Counted from the first letter of the stretch, positions 1 through 8,672 are shown. The stretch is 64,000 bases of DNA from Paenibacillus sp. JJ-223 (GCF_927798175.1 NZ_CAKMMP010000001.1:496001-560000), one strand, 5' to 3'. The notes: generated by a model from the sequence alone, not told the origin. Program-made: numbers and translations.

Positions 1-711
1 ACGCCCTATTTAACGTACTACGCGACGTTCGACAACTTTAAGGTGGGCGTGCTCCAGGCTTCTTACATTGAGCAGAAGCTGGGCCTCAAGGAAGGCAAGG
101 GCCCGTTCAACATTGAGCTGTTTGGCGGCTCGCCCGACGATAACAATGCGTATTTCTTCTTTGACGGTGCGATGTCTGTGCTGAAGCCGTATATCGATTC
201 CGGCAAGCTTGTCGTGCGGAGCAACCAAACCACGATGGCGCAGATCGCGACCTTGCGCTGGGATGGAGCATTGGCTCAATCGAGGATGGATAACCTGCTC
301 AGCGCCTATTATTCGGGAGATCACCTGGATGCGGTCTTGTCCCCGTACGACGGAATCAGCATTGGCATTATCTCGTCGCTAAAAGGCGTCGGATACGGAT
401 CAAAGAGTAAACCTTTGCCCGTCATTACGGGTCAGGACGCGGAGCTGGCCTCGATCAAATCCATTGTTGCCGGAGAGCAGACGCAGACGGTATTCAAGGA
501 TACTCGCAAGCTGGCGGAACAAACGGTAGAGATGGCCAATAGCATTTTGCAAGGAAAACAAGCGGAAGTGAATGACGAAAAGTCATATAACAACGGAATT
601 AAGATCGTACCAGCCTATTTGCTGGATCCGATTTCAGTGGATCGCACAAACGTGGAGAAGGACATTGTAGGCACCGGATATTACACCAAAGAAGAAATTG
701 GATTGAAATAA
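1..711 (+). CDS. chvE: Multiple monosaccharide ABC transporter substrate-binding protein (3' part)
   Basis: The open frame enters from the left edge, so the start and lipoprotein signal are outside the window; a GTG at 43 is only an internal codon. The visible part, about 236 residues, is the C-terminal portion of a periplasmic-binding-protein type 1 fold resembling ChvE, which binds arabinose, galactose, glucose or xylose and delivers them to an MmsAB (GguAB) importer. Recognisable stretches are [44 protein letters not shown] and the [13 protein letters not shown] region. In a Gram-positive cell it would be a membrane-anchored lipoprotein. The ATPase gene follows after 21 nt, so the three genes form one operon. 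The family call rests on sequence resemblance and on the neighbours. Confidence 0.9.
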   Translation, partial: TPYLTYYATFDNFKVGVLQASYIEQKLGLKEGKGPFNIELFGGSPDDNNAYFFFDGAMSVLKPYIDSGKLVVRSNQTTMAQIATLRWDGALAQSRMDNLLSAYYSGDHLDAVLSPYDGISIGIISSLKGVGYGSKSKPLPVITGQDAELASIKSIVAGEQTQTVFKDTRKLAEQTVEMANSILQGKQAEVNDEKSYNNGIKIVPAYLLDPISVDRTNVEKDIVGTGYYTKEEIGLK

Positions 712-732
712 TAATGGAAAGGAGCAAATCCC

Positions 733-2283
733 ATGACCGGAATCATATTGGAAATGAAGGGCATTACCAAAACCTTTCCTGGGGTCAAAGCACTGGAGAA
801 CGTCAATCTCAAGGTCCGGGAAGGCGAAATTCATTCGCTGTGCGGTGAGAACGGTGCAGGAAAATCCACGCTGATGAAAGTGCTTAGCGGTGTATATCCA
901 CATGGAACGTACGAAGGGGATATTTTGTTTCAGGGCAAAACATGCGAGTTCAAAAATATCAAGCAGAGCGAGGATCTGGGGATCGTCATTATCCATCAGG
1001 AGCTCGCGCTGATCCCTTACCTGTCCATCGCGGAGAACATCTTTCTGGGCAATGAACGTGCCAGCAAAGGCATCATTGACTGGAAAGAAACGTTGGTCGG
1101 TACACGTGAATTGCTCTCCAAAGTGGGGCTCAGCGAAAATCCGAACACGCTTGTATCCAACATCGGCGTGGGTAAACAGCAGCTGGTCGAAATTGCAAAA
1201 GCACTCTCCAAAAAGGTTCGTCTGCTCATTCTGGATGAACCAACGGCAGCGCTTAATGAAGATGATAGCGAAAATCTGCTCCAATTAATGCTGGAATTCA
1301 AAAAGCAGGGAATTGCGTGTATCCTGATTTCCCACAAGCTGAATGAAGTGTCCAAGGTATCGGACTCCGTTACGATATTGCGGGACGGCAAGACGATCGA
1401 GACGCTGGACATGAGAAAGGATAACGTCACCGAAGACCGGATTATCAGCGGAATGGTGGGCCGTGATCTGACAAGCCGCTACCCGGAACGTCATGCCAAT
1501 ATCGGTAAAGTCATATTGGAAGTGAAGGACTGGACCGTTTATCACGAGCATCATGCCGAACGCAAGGTGCTGGATCAGGTCAACATGAACATCCGGCGTG
1601 GCGAGATCGTGGGCATTGCCGGTCTGATGGGGGCGGGACGTACGGAGCTGGCCATGAGCATCTTCGGTAAATCTTATGGACGCAACATATCGGGCCAGCT
1701 GATCAAGGATGGCAAACCGATTCAGAACAACAGCGTAACGGAGGCGATTCAAAATGGTTTTGCCTACGTGACGGAGGATCGGAAGGAATACGGGCTCATT
1801 CTTATGGATGATATCAAACGCAATATCTCACTGACCGGTCTGAGCAAGCTGACCAAAAATGCAGTTGTGAACGAACGTGAAGAAGTGCTGGTTGCCGAAG
1901 AAATGAAGAAAAGCATGAATATCAAAGCACCGAGCATTTTGCAGAAAACCGGAAACCTGAGCGGTGGCAATCAGCAGAAAGTGGTGCTAAGCAAATGGAT
2001 TTTTGCCGGTCCGGATATTCTCATTCTGGATGAACCGACCCGCGGAATCGATGTGGGCGCCAAATTCGAAATCTATACCATTATTCACCGCCTTGCTGCA
2101 GAGGGCAAGGGCGTGCTGGTGATCTCATCCGAGCTTCCGGAGGTTCTGGGCTTGTGTGACCGGATTTATGTCATGAATGCCGGGCGCATCACGGGAGAAG
2201 TCAGCCACGAAGAAGCTACGCAGGAAACGTTGATGAGATATATGACGAAGTCTGGAGGCGAGAAGCATGGAAATGCTAACTAA
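733..2283 (+). CDS. mmsA: Multiple monosaccharide ABC transporter ATP-binding protein
   Basis: A 516-residue double ATPase of the sugar class 2 (CUT2) type, which energises monosaccharide import. The first nucleotide-binding domain has Walker [10 protein letters not shown] near residue 36, a signature-like stretch [10 protein letters not shown] and Walker [12 protein letters not shown]. The second has the degenerate Walker A-like [10 protein letters not shown] typical of CUT2 ATPases, the signature [14 protein letters not shown] and Walker [15 protein letters not shown]. The length is normal for the family. The start is supported by GGAAAGGAG about 8 nt upstream. Its 3' end overlaps the permease gene by 17 nt, which implies translational coupling. 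The binding protein lies immediately upstream. Confidence 0.95.
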   Translation: MTGIILEMKGITKTFPGVKALENVNLKVREGEIHSLCGENGAGKSTLMKVLSGVYPHGTYEGDILFQGKTCEFKNIKQSEDLGIVIIHQELALIPYLSIAENIFLGNERASKGIIDWKETLVGTRELLSKVGLSENPNTLVSNIGVGKQQLVEIAKALSKKVRLLILDEPTAALNEDDSENLLQLMLEFKKQGIACILISHKLNEVSKVSDSVTILRDGKTIETLDMRKDNVTEDRIISGMVGRDLTSRYPERHANIGKVILEVKDWTVYHEHHAERKVLDQVNMNIRRGEIVGIAGLMGAGRTELAMSIFGKSYGRNISGQLIKDGKPIQNNSVTEAIQNGFAYVTEDRKEYGLILMDDIKRNISLTGLSKLTKNAVVNEREEVLVAEEMKKSMNIKAPSILQKTGNLSGGNQQKVVLSKWIFAGPDILILDEPTRGIDVGAKFEIYTIIHRLAAEGKGVLVISSELPEVLGLCDRIYVMNAGRITGEVSHEEATQETLMRYMTKSGGEKHGNAN

Positions 2284-3430
2284 ACTGTTCAAAAACAATA
2301 TACGCCAATACGGGATGATCATCGCCCTGGTTGTCATTATGATCTTGTTCGAGCTGCTGACTGGCGGGCTCTTACTGAAACCGATCAATATTACGAATCT
2401 GATCCTGCAGAACAGCTATATTCTTGTGCTCGCCATCGGGATGGTACTGGTCATTATTACCGGACATATTGACCTGTCGGTAGGTTCCGTTGCAGCCTTT
2501 GTCGGTGCAGTGGCAGCAATCATGATGGTCGACTGGCAGCTTCCGGCCTGGATGGCGGTGATCGCTTCTTTGCTGGTCGGGGCGTTAATCGGAGCCTGGC
2601 AGGGCTTCTGGATCGCCTATGTGCGGATCCCTGCGTTTATCGTGACCCTTGCGGGCATGCTGCTCTTCCGCGGGTTGACGATGATCGTGCTCGAAGGGCA
2701 GTCCATCTCTCCTTTTCCGGGAGGATTCCAAAAGATTAGCTCCGGGTTCCTGCCAGATATTCAATTCTCGGGTTTCGGGCTCATCTCGATCCTTGTAGGG
2801 GTTGCGCTTACGGTCTGGTACATCGTGAATGAACTGCGGGAACGCCGCTCCCAGCGGAAATACGGATTCGCGGTCGTATCGCAGGGACTTTTCCTGCTCA
2901 AGCTGATTGTGGTGGCTGCGGTGACGAACCTGTTTACCTTCGTGTTGGCAAGTTACGCCGGAATTCCGAATATTTTGATCCTGCTGTTTGTACTGATCAT
3001 CGTTTATTCCTTTGTCATGAACCGTACTGTAATGGGGCGTCATGTATACGCGCTTGGAGGAAATGAAAAGGCTGCAGGACTGTCCGGAGTCAAAACCAAA
3101 AAAGTGACATTCTGGGTATTTGTAAACATGGGCGTGCTCGCCGCCGTTTCCGGTCTGATCTTCGCTGCCCGTCTGAACGCGGCCACTCCAAGAGCGGGTA
3201 CCAACTTTGAATTGGATGCCATCGCAGCCTGCTTTATTGGCGGGGCTTCAGCTTCCGGTGGCATTGGAACCGTGTTTGGAGCAATCATCGGCGGCTTGGT
3301 AATGGGGGTACTGAATAACGGGATGTCCCTCATTGGTTTGGGCATTGACTGGCAGCAGGGAATCAAAGGTTTGGTGCTTCTGCTTGCCGTAGCTTTCGAT
3401 ATCTACAACAAAAACAAAAGATCGGCCTAA
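2267..3430 (+). CDS. mmsB: Multiple monosaccharide ABC transporter permease
   Basis: A 387-residue polytopic membrane protein of the BPD_transp_2 (CUT2 permease) family. Hydrophobic segments fill most of the chain. Family landmarks are [26 protein letters not shown] near residue 60-85, [17 protein letters not shown] (the cytoplasmic loop contacting the ATPase) near 260, and the C-terminal [23 protein letters not shown]. The long middle segment between about residues 170 and 220 ([13 protein letters not shown]) fits the MmsB/GguB subgroup, which is longer than RbsC. It overlaps mmsA by 17 nt and is the last gene of the operon, followed by a strong terminator. Confidence 0.94.
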   Translation: MEMLTKLFKNNIRQYGMIIALVVIMILFELLTGGLLLKPINITNLILQNSYILVLAIGMVLVIITGHIDLSVGSVAAFVGAVAAIMMVDWQLPAWMAVIASLLVGALIGAWQGFWIAYVRIPAFIVTLAGMLLFRGLTMIVLEGQSISPFPGGFQKISSGFLPDIQFSGFGLISILVGVALTVWYIVNELRERRSQRKYGFAVVSQGLFLLKLIVVAAVTNLFTFVLASYAGIPNILILLFVLIIVYSFVMNRTVMGRHVYALGGNEKAAGLSGVKTKKVTFWVFVNMGVLAAVSGLIFAARLNAATPRAGTNFELDAIAACFIGGASASGGIGTVFGAIIGGLVMGVLNNGMSLIGLGIDWQQGIKGLVLLLAVAFDIYNKNKRSA

Positions 3431-3474
3431 AGCTGTAGAAGAACACGTTCTTGTACAGATATGGAAATGAAGAA

Positions 3475-3507
3475 CAGACCCGCTATCGATCATAGCGGGT
3501 CTGTTTT
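3475..3507 (+). terminator. Intrinsic terminator of the mmsAB operon
   Basis: A perfect 12-bp stem (CAGACCCGCTAT paired with ATAGCGGGTCTG) around a 5-nt loop, followed directly by TTTT. It lies 44 nt after the mmsB stop codon. Confidence 0.9.
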
Positions 3508-3734
3508 CTGTCGAGGGACAAGAACATGATCCCATGGAAGTCGCTATTTTAGGAGAGAGAATAGCCCAAGGATGGATGCTCTAACGGAGAAATAAACCAT
3601 AAACTTGCTCCCCATATGGATTCGCTGTAAAATGCAGTAAAATTAAGACTATCTCAGATAGAGATTCTGATCGTTTGGTTAACAATAATATTTAAATAGA
3701 TTATCGGTAGCATAAAAGAATTGGGGGAGTCGTT
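3508..3734. other. Intergenic stretch ahead of the accessory island
   Basis: No gene is seen here. It begins with the 20-bp direct repeat described separately, then AAGTCGCTATTTTA, a string also found at about 46,170 next to a related GTCGAGGACAA sequence. The remainder is AT-rich and probably carries the promoter of the LRR gene. A small inverted repeat (CTATCT/AGATAG, about 3650-3662) is present; no function is claimed. Confidence 0.4.
3509..3528 (+). repeat. 20-bp direct repeat, left copy
   Basis: TGTCGAGGGACAAGAACATG, identical to 7109-7128. The two copies are 3.6 kb apart and bracket the AT-rich accessory genes. A diverged relative (GTCGAGGACAA followed by AAGTCGCTATTTTA) lies near 46,144-46,185, so this may instead be a dispersed short repeat. 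Confidence 0.7.
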
Positions 3735-4760
3735 ATGGGAGAAGTATGGACAAGCTCTATGCATGGTGCACCTTGGACAATAGGGAAAATGAATAAAGCG
3801 ATTAAGCAACTGGGACATCGGGCGCTTATTTCGTTTGTCATTGATATAGATAAGCTCGAAGATTTACAAGAATTAGATAAGCATGTATTTGCTAAACGTC
3901 CGGATTTAGTATTGTCTATTCGTCAAATTGATATGAAAGGGCGCTATACAGAGGAATTATTACAGATCATCGCTGACTTAAAGCATATAACAGCTTTACA
4001 ATTAAACCTTCAACATCATATTGATTTGAGTATACTTGGTAAACTAGAGCGATTGCAATTTTTATCAATTACAAGTAAAAAGCCGGTAAACTTAAACTTT
4101 ACTTCTAACTTTAGAAATCTTCAATATCTTTCATTATATGGGGAATTTGTAGACTTAACACCGATCGGCGATGCAACTGAACTTGACACGCTCATTTTGA
4201 GTACTACTATTCATGAAGTTGATTTTGTTCGTCAGTTAACCAAATTGGAGTGTCTCTTTATTCATGATTGTACTTTGAAAGGTTCCCTAGCAGCACTTGC
4301 GAATTCTACAGTTAAAATGCTTAGCTTAGCAAATATACGTAACTTAACGAATCTGGATGATATAGCTTCAATGCATAATCTTACTTATTTACGATTGTCC
4401 TTATCTAAGGTGGAGGCTTTATGTGACTTCTCTAAAATGCATAACCTTAGACAGTTGGAACTGGATAATATGAAAGCGTTAAAACATATAGATCTTTTGT
4501 GGTCAGCACCCCTTCTTGAAATGTTAGAATTAAGGCAGATTTCTACAAGTATTAAAGCCAAGGATTTAGAGGCATTACTTGAAATGGAGCACTTACAACA
4601 ACTAGATTTTCAGTTTATTGATTTTAATAAAGGAAGGATTGCAGCATTACGCGATTGGTTTAAACAAGCAGGGAAGGAGCATATCCTCTATGAGAATATT
4701 GCTGAAGACAAGCGAATGAAGTCCATGTGGCGAATACATTTACAAAATCATATAGGATAA
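3735..4760 (+). CDS. Leucine-rich repeat protein of unknown function
   Basis: A 341-residue soluble protein with no signal peptide or membrane segment. From about residue 60 to 310 it consists of irregular leucine-rich repeats of about 22-24 residues with hydrophobic positions of the L-x-x-L-x-L type (for example LKHITALQLNL, LERLQFLSITS, FRNLQYLSLYG, LTKLECLFIHD, MHNLTYLRLSL). The start is the ATG following GGGGGAG. The gene is clearly more AT-rich than the flanking sugar genes, which suggests acquisition. LRR proteins of this kind occur among orphan immunity genes of polymorphic toxin systems, and the neighbouring genes fit that, but no toxin is present. Function otherwise unknown. Confidence 0.75.
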   Translation: MGEVWTSSMHGAPWTIGKMNKAIKQLGHRALISFVIDIDKLEDLQELDKHVFAKRPDLVLSIRQIDMKGRYTEELLQIIADLKHITALQLNLQHHIDLSILGKLERLQFLSITSKKPVNLNFTSNFRNLQYLSLYGEFVDLTPIGDATELDTLILSTTIHEVDFVRQLTKLECLFIHDCTLKGSLAALANSTVKMLSLANIRNLTNLDDIASMHNLTYLRLSLSKVEALCDFSKMHNLRQLELDNMKALKHIDLLWSAPLLEMLELRQISTSIKAKDLEALLEMEHLQQLDFQFIDFNKGRIAALRDWFKQAGKEHILYENIAEDKRMKSMWRIHLQNHIG

Positions 4761-4829
4761 AATAAATAGCGGTAAATTCATAAGTAGCCATAAGACCAGG
4801 CATGTCTTCTACTCTCCAAAGACGATGTA

Positions 4830-5024
4830 CTATATAGATTGAACCGGGATTTACACGATAACGAAGAGGGCAGAAAGAATCTGGAGAAGCGAAGCGGTCG
4901 CATTTATCACCGGATTTTCCCCTTGAAAAAGGGGATCAAAGAAATCTGGGGATAACAGCGATCGGAAGAAGGTTCTGACCGCGTAGTGTCTCTGTGTAAA
5001 AATCATTGGTTCAAACCTATATAG
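4830..5024 (+). repeat. Foldable dispersed repeat, copy 1 (195 bp, short form)
   Basis: The ends form an inverted repeat (CTATATAGATTGAACC at the left; GGTTCAAACCTATATAG at the right). Inside is a second inverted pair (TTTACAC ... GTGTAAA), and TCCCCTT-GAAA-AAGGGGA would make a hairpin with a GNRA-type loop. It matches 5791-6024 almost throughout but lacks about 39 nt (a small hairpin) after GCGGTCGC. It fills most of the gap between the LRR gene and the next gene. No coding potential. It resembles a miniature inverted-repeat element or a structured RNA. Confidence 0.85.
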
Positions 5025-5081
5025 TAAAAAAGGGGCTCTTCTACAACTACAAAAATGGATCTAAAGGGGGCGCCAGACATT

Positions 5082-5684
5082 ATGTTAAATCGATTCAGCT
5101 GGAAAGAAAATGATGTTTATTTTGTACCTGTGACAGGCTCAGTTTCAACAGTTGTTCAATTACTCAAAAAGCCTTATATTATCATGTTTAATATCTTTTT
5201 GGAGAATTCAATCTCTGCTTGGGATGAGGTTAAATTACAGGATATTCAAGAATTTCGAGTGATCCGAGTGTTGAATTCAGCTGTAAAGTTGACCGCAAAG
5301 CAGAAATTGAAAGATGCAGCCATGGCTCCTAAAACAGTTGTGGATGTACCCAAATATTATATTAGCCAAGATTTTGGAAATCGTCCGGATTCATGTTCTA
5401 CTCGATTCAATCTGGTGTATATTGATCCAGGAATCGGCGATTTGGGAATGGGAAATCCCATCGTGGAAACGGATATCTATCCCGCGAATCCACTTGAACG
5501 ATTAGAGCCTTATGAACTAACCGCATTACATACAGCTAAAGATTTGATGCATAGGCTCTACTGGTCATACTCTGTTAATTTCGGGCTGGATAAGTATAAG
5601 GAGTATTATATGAATTGCATTACTCCAGTTCCTGTACACGAGTGGAACCAAGAGTACTTAAATGCTGGAGGATACTCCTTCTGA
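5082..5684 (+). CDS. Hypothetical protein, possibly immunity-like
   Basis: About 200 residues, soluble, no signal peptide. The start at 5082 (MLNRFSW) is preferred because AAAGGGGG ends 11 nt before it; an in-frame ATG at 5055 has no good ribosome binding site. I do not recognise the family. Visible features are a short N-terminal beta-rich part (VYFVPVTGS), a conserved-looking centre (VPKYYISQDFGNRPDS, VYIDPGIGDLGMGNPI) and a Tyr-rich C-terminus. The base composition is AT-rich like the LRR gene. It is framed on both sides by copies of the foldable repeat, and its small size and context fit an accessory or orphan immunity gene; this is inference only. Confidence 0.65.
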   Translation: MLNRFSWKENDVYFVPVTGSVSTVVQLLKKPYIIMFNIFLENSISAWDEVKLQDIQEFRVIRVLNSAVKLTAKQKLKDAAMAPKTVVDVPKYYISQDFGNRPDSCSTRFNLVYIDPGIGDLGMGNPIVETDIYPANPLERLEPYELTALHTAKDLMHRLYWSYSVNFGLDKYKEYYMNCITPVPVHEWNQEYLNAGGYSF

Positions 5685-5790
5685 AAGTAATCATGAATTT
5701 AGACATAGACGAGCCACTGAAGAAGGGGACATGATCGCAATGAAAGATAAATTCCCTGAGAAAAAGCATGGAGGACTCGTAAAAAAGAGA

Positions 5791-6024
5791 CTATATAGAT
5801 TGAACCGGAAATTTACACGATAACGAAGAGGGCAGAAAGAATCTGGAGAAGCGAAGCGGTCGCTTAAAAGCTTTCTGTAAGAAAGCTGCATCGGAAGCAT
5901 AGGCTGATCACCGGATGTTCCCCTTGAAAAAGGGGATCAAAGAAATCTGGGGATAACAGCGATCGGAAGATGGTTCTGACCGCGGTAGTGTCTCTGTGTA
6001 AAAATCATTGGTTCAACCTATATA
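5791..6024 (+). repeat. Foldable dispersed repeat, copy 2 (234 bp, full form)
   Basis: Same orientation and same ends as copy 1: CTATATAGATTGAACC at the left and GGTTCAACCTATATA at the right. It contains the extra segment absent from copy 1, which itself makes a hairpin (AGCTTTCTGTAAGAAAGCT). Inner features shared with the other copies are GATAACGAAGAGGGCAGAAA, AATCTGGGGATAACAGCGAT and GATCGGAAGATGGTTCTGA. It ends about 12 nt before the truncated DUF4304-like frame, so its arrival may have removed that gene's 5' end. Confidence 0.87.
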
Positions 6025-6036
6025 AGAGAATTATTA

Positions 6037-6435
6037 TTGCCCCATGGCTTTTTTAGAACTAAGCCGAGCTTTTATACAAGGATATACGAAGAAAGAATTG
6101 AGTTTATCCATCTGCATAAATTGAGATCTGGTCCTTTCTATAGAGTTCATACGGGGATACGATTTCTATTAGATGATCTGGACTTTATAGCTTTAAACGG
6201 AATCCAAGCAAATGGATACAAAAATGAATATTCAATACATTATAACTTCAGGTATCATAAAGATGAGGATTCTATAAATAGATGTGCAAATCAAATATTG
6301 TTATTTGTAGAGAATGAGGCCATTCCTTGGTTTGATCTATGGCGAAACGAAGATGCTTTATATACTAGACAAGATAGTCCACTAAGGGAAGAATTGGTGC
6401 ATAAATACAACAAAAACGCAATACGGACATTTTAG
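6037..6435 (+). CDS. DUF4304-like protein, probably 5'-truncated
   Basis: A 132-codon frame beginning at a TTG (6037) without a convincing ribosome binding site, directly after repeat copy 2. The translation starts abruptly inside what looks like a domain (FFRTKPSFYTRIYEERIEFIHLHKL) and continues with RVHTGIRFLLDDLDFIALNG and a C-terminal NEAIPWFDLW segment. This pattern (modified protein with Phe-Tyr-Arg, a beta hairpin, an N-terminal helix missing) resembles the DUF4304 family of small proteins found with toxin-immunity loci. The family call is tentative. The absence of an N-terminus and the adjacent repeat suggest a truncated remnant, possibly not expressed. Confidence 0.5.
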   Translation: MPHGFFRTKPSFYTRIYEERIEFIHLHKLRSGPFYRVHTGIRFLLDDLDFIALNGIQANGYKNEYSIHYNFRYHKDEDSINRCANQILLFVENEAIPWFDLWRNEDALYTRQDSPLREELVHKYNKNAIRTF

Positions 6436-6476
6436 CGATCGTCACGGAAAAACGTTTCGCGGTATCGGTAACGATC

Positions 6477-7016
6477 TCATTTCGTTTTGTCGAGGATCGA
6501 TCGGTAAAAGTTTATACGCAGATCATTCAGCGGAAACAGGTCGTCGGAAAGCTCGTACAAACGCATCGGCCAAAAGGACTCGTCGTTTTCCGTGGCTTGA
6601 GAATCATAGCGTCTGAACTCTGTTTCCAGCGCTTCCACCGCTTTTTGCGGATCGTTGCCGGATTCAATTCGCCACTTTACCTGCTGCATAAACAAGTTGT
6701 GAAATTGCAAAAAAGAATCAAAGCTTGAATTGCAAAATTGCAGCCGGTAAAGGGCGTCTTCCTGGTGGATATATGTTACGGTGCCACTCTCGAGATCGAC
6801 CGCGTAATAACCACCGAGATCATGTCCGAATATCGCAAGCGTTCGATCTTCAAACCGGAAGAGGTATAAAGGACTGTCAAATTCGATAGCGAAGTTCGGA
6901 TAGGGGATCAGCCGAAGTCTTTCGGTTGTTAGATTCGACAAGTATTCGGATTGCTCAATTTCGGAGGGATCCAGACTCTCAAAACTGGATTTAAGTTCTC
7001 GGATAACAGGCTCCAT
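6477..7016 (-). CDS. SUKH-like hypothetical protein
   Basis: A 179-residue soluble, acidic protein on the minus strand. A good ribosome binding site (GAGGTG) lies 6 nt before the ATG. The central part (LYLFRFEDRTLAIFGHDLGGYYAVDLESGTVTYI) followed by FDSFLQFHNLFM has the beta-strand-then-helix layout of SMI1/KNR4 (SUKH) domains, which commonly act as immunity proteins against secreted nucleases and other toxins. The identification is by pattern only. It has the opposite orientation to the preceding accessory genes and is the last gene before the right copy of the 20-bp direct repeat. No toxin partner is visible. Confidence 0.6.
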   Translation of the reverse strand: MEPVIRELKSSFESLDPSEIEQSEYLSNLTTERLRLIPYPNFAIEFDSPLYLFRFEDRTLAIFGHDLGGYYAVDLESGTVTYIHQEDALYRLQFCNSSFDSFLQFHNLFMQQVKWRIESGNDPQKAVEALETEFRRYDSQATENDESFWPMRLYELSDDLFPLNDLRINFYRSILDKTK

Positions 7017-7108
7017 AGCTGCACCTCACTGAAAATTTAGTCGACCGGTCGGCAAAATAAAAAACGAAAACAGGGTATTATAATCATACCATTAATTGGT
7101 CATTAAAT

Positions 7109-7128
7109 GTCGAGGGACAAGAACATGT
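7109..7128 (+). repeat. 20-bp direct repeat, right copy
   Basis: Exact copy of 3509-3528. Here it continues into TTCTT, so that AAGAACATGTTCTT (7119-7132) is a perfect 14-bp palindrome. It lies just beyond the SUKH-like gene. Confidence 0.7.
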
Positions 7129-7212
7129 TCTTATTTCCGATTAGATAAGCATCCAAGATGTCCCGGGATTTACTTGAATCGGTTTTTAAATAAACTACAA
7201 GAGAAGGCAATC

Positions 7213-7480
7213 ATGTTTGATGTTGAAAGAATACAAGAGGTAATACCGCATAGAAATCCATTTCTATGGGTTGATGGAATCCTGGAGGAAATTGATGAAG
7301 ATAAAAAATCTGTTGGAAGCACTGGCACAGGTCGGTGGCGTGGCTATGTCCAATGGAGAGAGTAGCAATCACAAAAATAGGTTTATTGACTAGTATTGAT
7401 AATTGTCGTATCAGATGACAAGTAAAACCAGCAGACCAATTCCTGCTTGTATTCGATGTTCGAGCAATTTCGTAGGTTAG
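7213..7480 (+). pseudogene. fabZ: Decayed fabZ-like 3-hydroxyacyl-ACP dehydratase gene
   Basis: The ATG at 7213 opens MFDVERIQEVIPHRNPFL and WVDGILEEIDEDKKSVG, a clear FabZ N-terminus. At about 7313-7317 the reading frame jumps: the next bases encode EALAQVGGVAM, the FabZ segment that normally comes about 30 residues later, in a different frame. The intervening NVT/GHFPGxPVMPGV catalytic segment is therefore deleted, apparently across a short GTTG match. After another frame change the sequence still encodes KIGLLTSIDNCRIR, then a stop, then QVKPADQFLLVFDVRA, matching the FabZ C-terminal half. Deletion, frameshift and stops make it non-functional. An intact FabZ presumably exists elsewhere on the chromosome. 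Confidence 0.8.
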
Positions 7481-7646
7481 GGGTAAATTCCCTGAACGTT
7501 GGATTTTTGAAGCAATGGGCAGGCATAGAAACATACATCCCTGGCATTTATGCCAAAGGGCTCTTTTAGTCATTACCGGTCGTCATTTATACTAGAGGTA
7601 GTTTAACCCATACATAGAAACGATATCAACGGAGAGGAGAGGCGCT

Positions 7647-8672
7647 GTGCCTATCTACTACTACATCGCAGCCATTTTATTGGTTATTGGGGTATATTTG
7701 ATTCGGCGTAAGATCAGAATTTTCCGTCCGGCGGGAAGCCGCAGAAGGCATGCAAAAGTGACGTACAGGCGCAAAAAGTTACCTTTGAATCTTGGACTTC
7801 GCGAAGAGGTCTCCTATAAGCAAACCGTTCTTCAATTGGAAAAGAGTTTCAATAAACATTTTTCCAACAAACTGAAGATCCGTATGGGACAGGAATATCC
7901 TCATATGACAACGCACGAGTATCGATGGAAGCTGCTGGAGCTGAAGAGATACTTCATTATGGCTTCTTTACTTAAGCAGGTGCCCATGTTCAGCGAGGAG
8001 GTAGACGAATTTTGGCATGAAATGCTGATGTTTACGAGATCCTACGCTGACTTTTGCGCAGAGTTTATGGGTTCCACTGTACATCATGAGCCGGCTGTTA
8101 CCCGCCGCGAAACGCCAGGAGCACGAGCCTGGTTTGACTGGGTGTACTGTCAATTATTCGCGTTTACTCCCTATAGTTCCGTGATCTGGGGCGATTTCTT
8201 CAGGTATCCGTTATCCGGTGATGTGCAAAAGTTGATCGCGCAGGGAGACCCGTCCGAACTGGTGAATCAACTCTTCCATGCCAGGCGCATGCAGGAGAGT
8301 CCTGAAGCTGCGCAGGTTATTACCTACTTGATTGAAAAACTGCAAAGATCGGCAAGTCTAAGCGCAAATGAACTCTCCCTTGAATCTCCGGGTACGGGGG
8401 ATGTGGCTCTTCTCATGGCGAGTGCCATGGTGTACCATTCCATACATCATGAAGCGACATACGGGGTGCGCATGGGTCGCCTGGAGCAGGAAATCCTCCC
8501 GCAGGAAAAGACTGCCTCCGGGTCTTCGTCAAACAGCAGTTGCACGAGCAGTGCCAGCTGTTATGCAGATCATTGCACAGACAGCAGTGGTTCATCCGGA
8601 GGTTCCGGATCATCCTCAGATTCTTCTTGCAGCTCATCCAGCTGCTCATCCTGCGGCGGTGGCGGAGATTAA
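7647..8672 (+). CDS. Membrane-anchored protein with Ser/Cys/Gly-rich tail
   Basis: 341 residues from a GTG start preceded by GGAGAGG. Residues 1-20 (PIYYYIAAILLVIGVYLI) form one membrane segment followed by a basic stretch (RRKIRIFRPAGSRRRH), so the rest is probably cytoplasmic. The body (about 60-230) is helical and aromatic-rich, with EVDEFWHEMLMFTRSYADFC. From about residue 285 the chain becomes low-complexity Ser, Cys and Gly, ending SSCSSCGGGGD with many cysteines. Tails of this kind occur in TIGR04222/DUF2207-like membrane proteins, but I cannot assign a family. It appears to be a single gene; the next has its own strong ribosome binding site 140 nt later. Confidence 0.75.
   Translation: MPIYYYIAAILLVIGVYLIRRKIRIFRPAGSRRRHAKVTYRRKKLPLNLGLREEVSYKQTVLQLEKSFNKHFSNKLKIRMGQEYPHMTTHEYRWKLLELKRYFIMASLLKQVPMFSEEVDEFWHEMLMFTRSYADFCAEFMGSTVHHEPAVTRRETPGARAWFDWVYCQLFAFTPYSSVIWGDFFRYPLSGDVQKLIAQGDPSELVNQLFHARRMQESPEAAQVITYLIEKLQRSASLSANELSLESPGTGDVALLMASAMVYHSIHHEATYGVRMGRLEQEILPQEKTASGSSSNSSCTSSASCYADHCTDSSGSSGGSGSSSDSSCSSSSCSSCGGGGD

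Noticed and set aside
5731..5823. A 30-codon frame (MIAMKDKFPEKK...) with GGGG upstream
   Set aside because: Its last third is read from the repeat element and nothing supports function; could be a fragment of a displaced gene.
4830..6024. A CRISPR array or tandem repeat interpretation of the two similar blocks
   Set aside because: Only two long copies with a gene between them and no regular spacers; a dispersed element fits better.
7040..7105. GACCGGTC palindrome and ACCATTAATTGGT near the SUKH-like gene, reminiscent of TetR-family operators
   Set aside because: No regulator or target gene adjoins them, and short palindromes are common; not enough to call a site.
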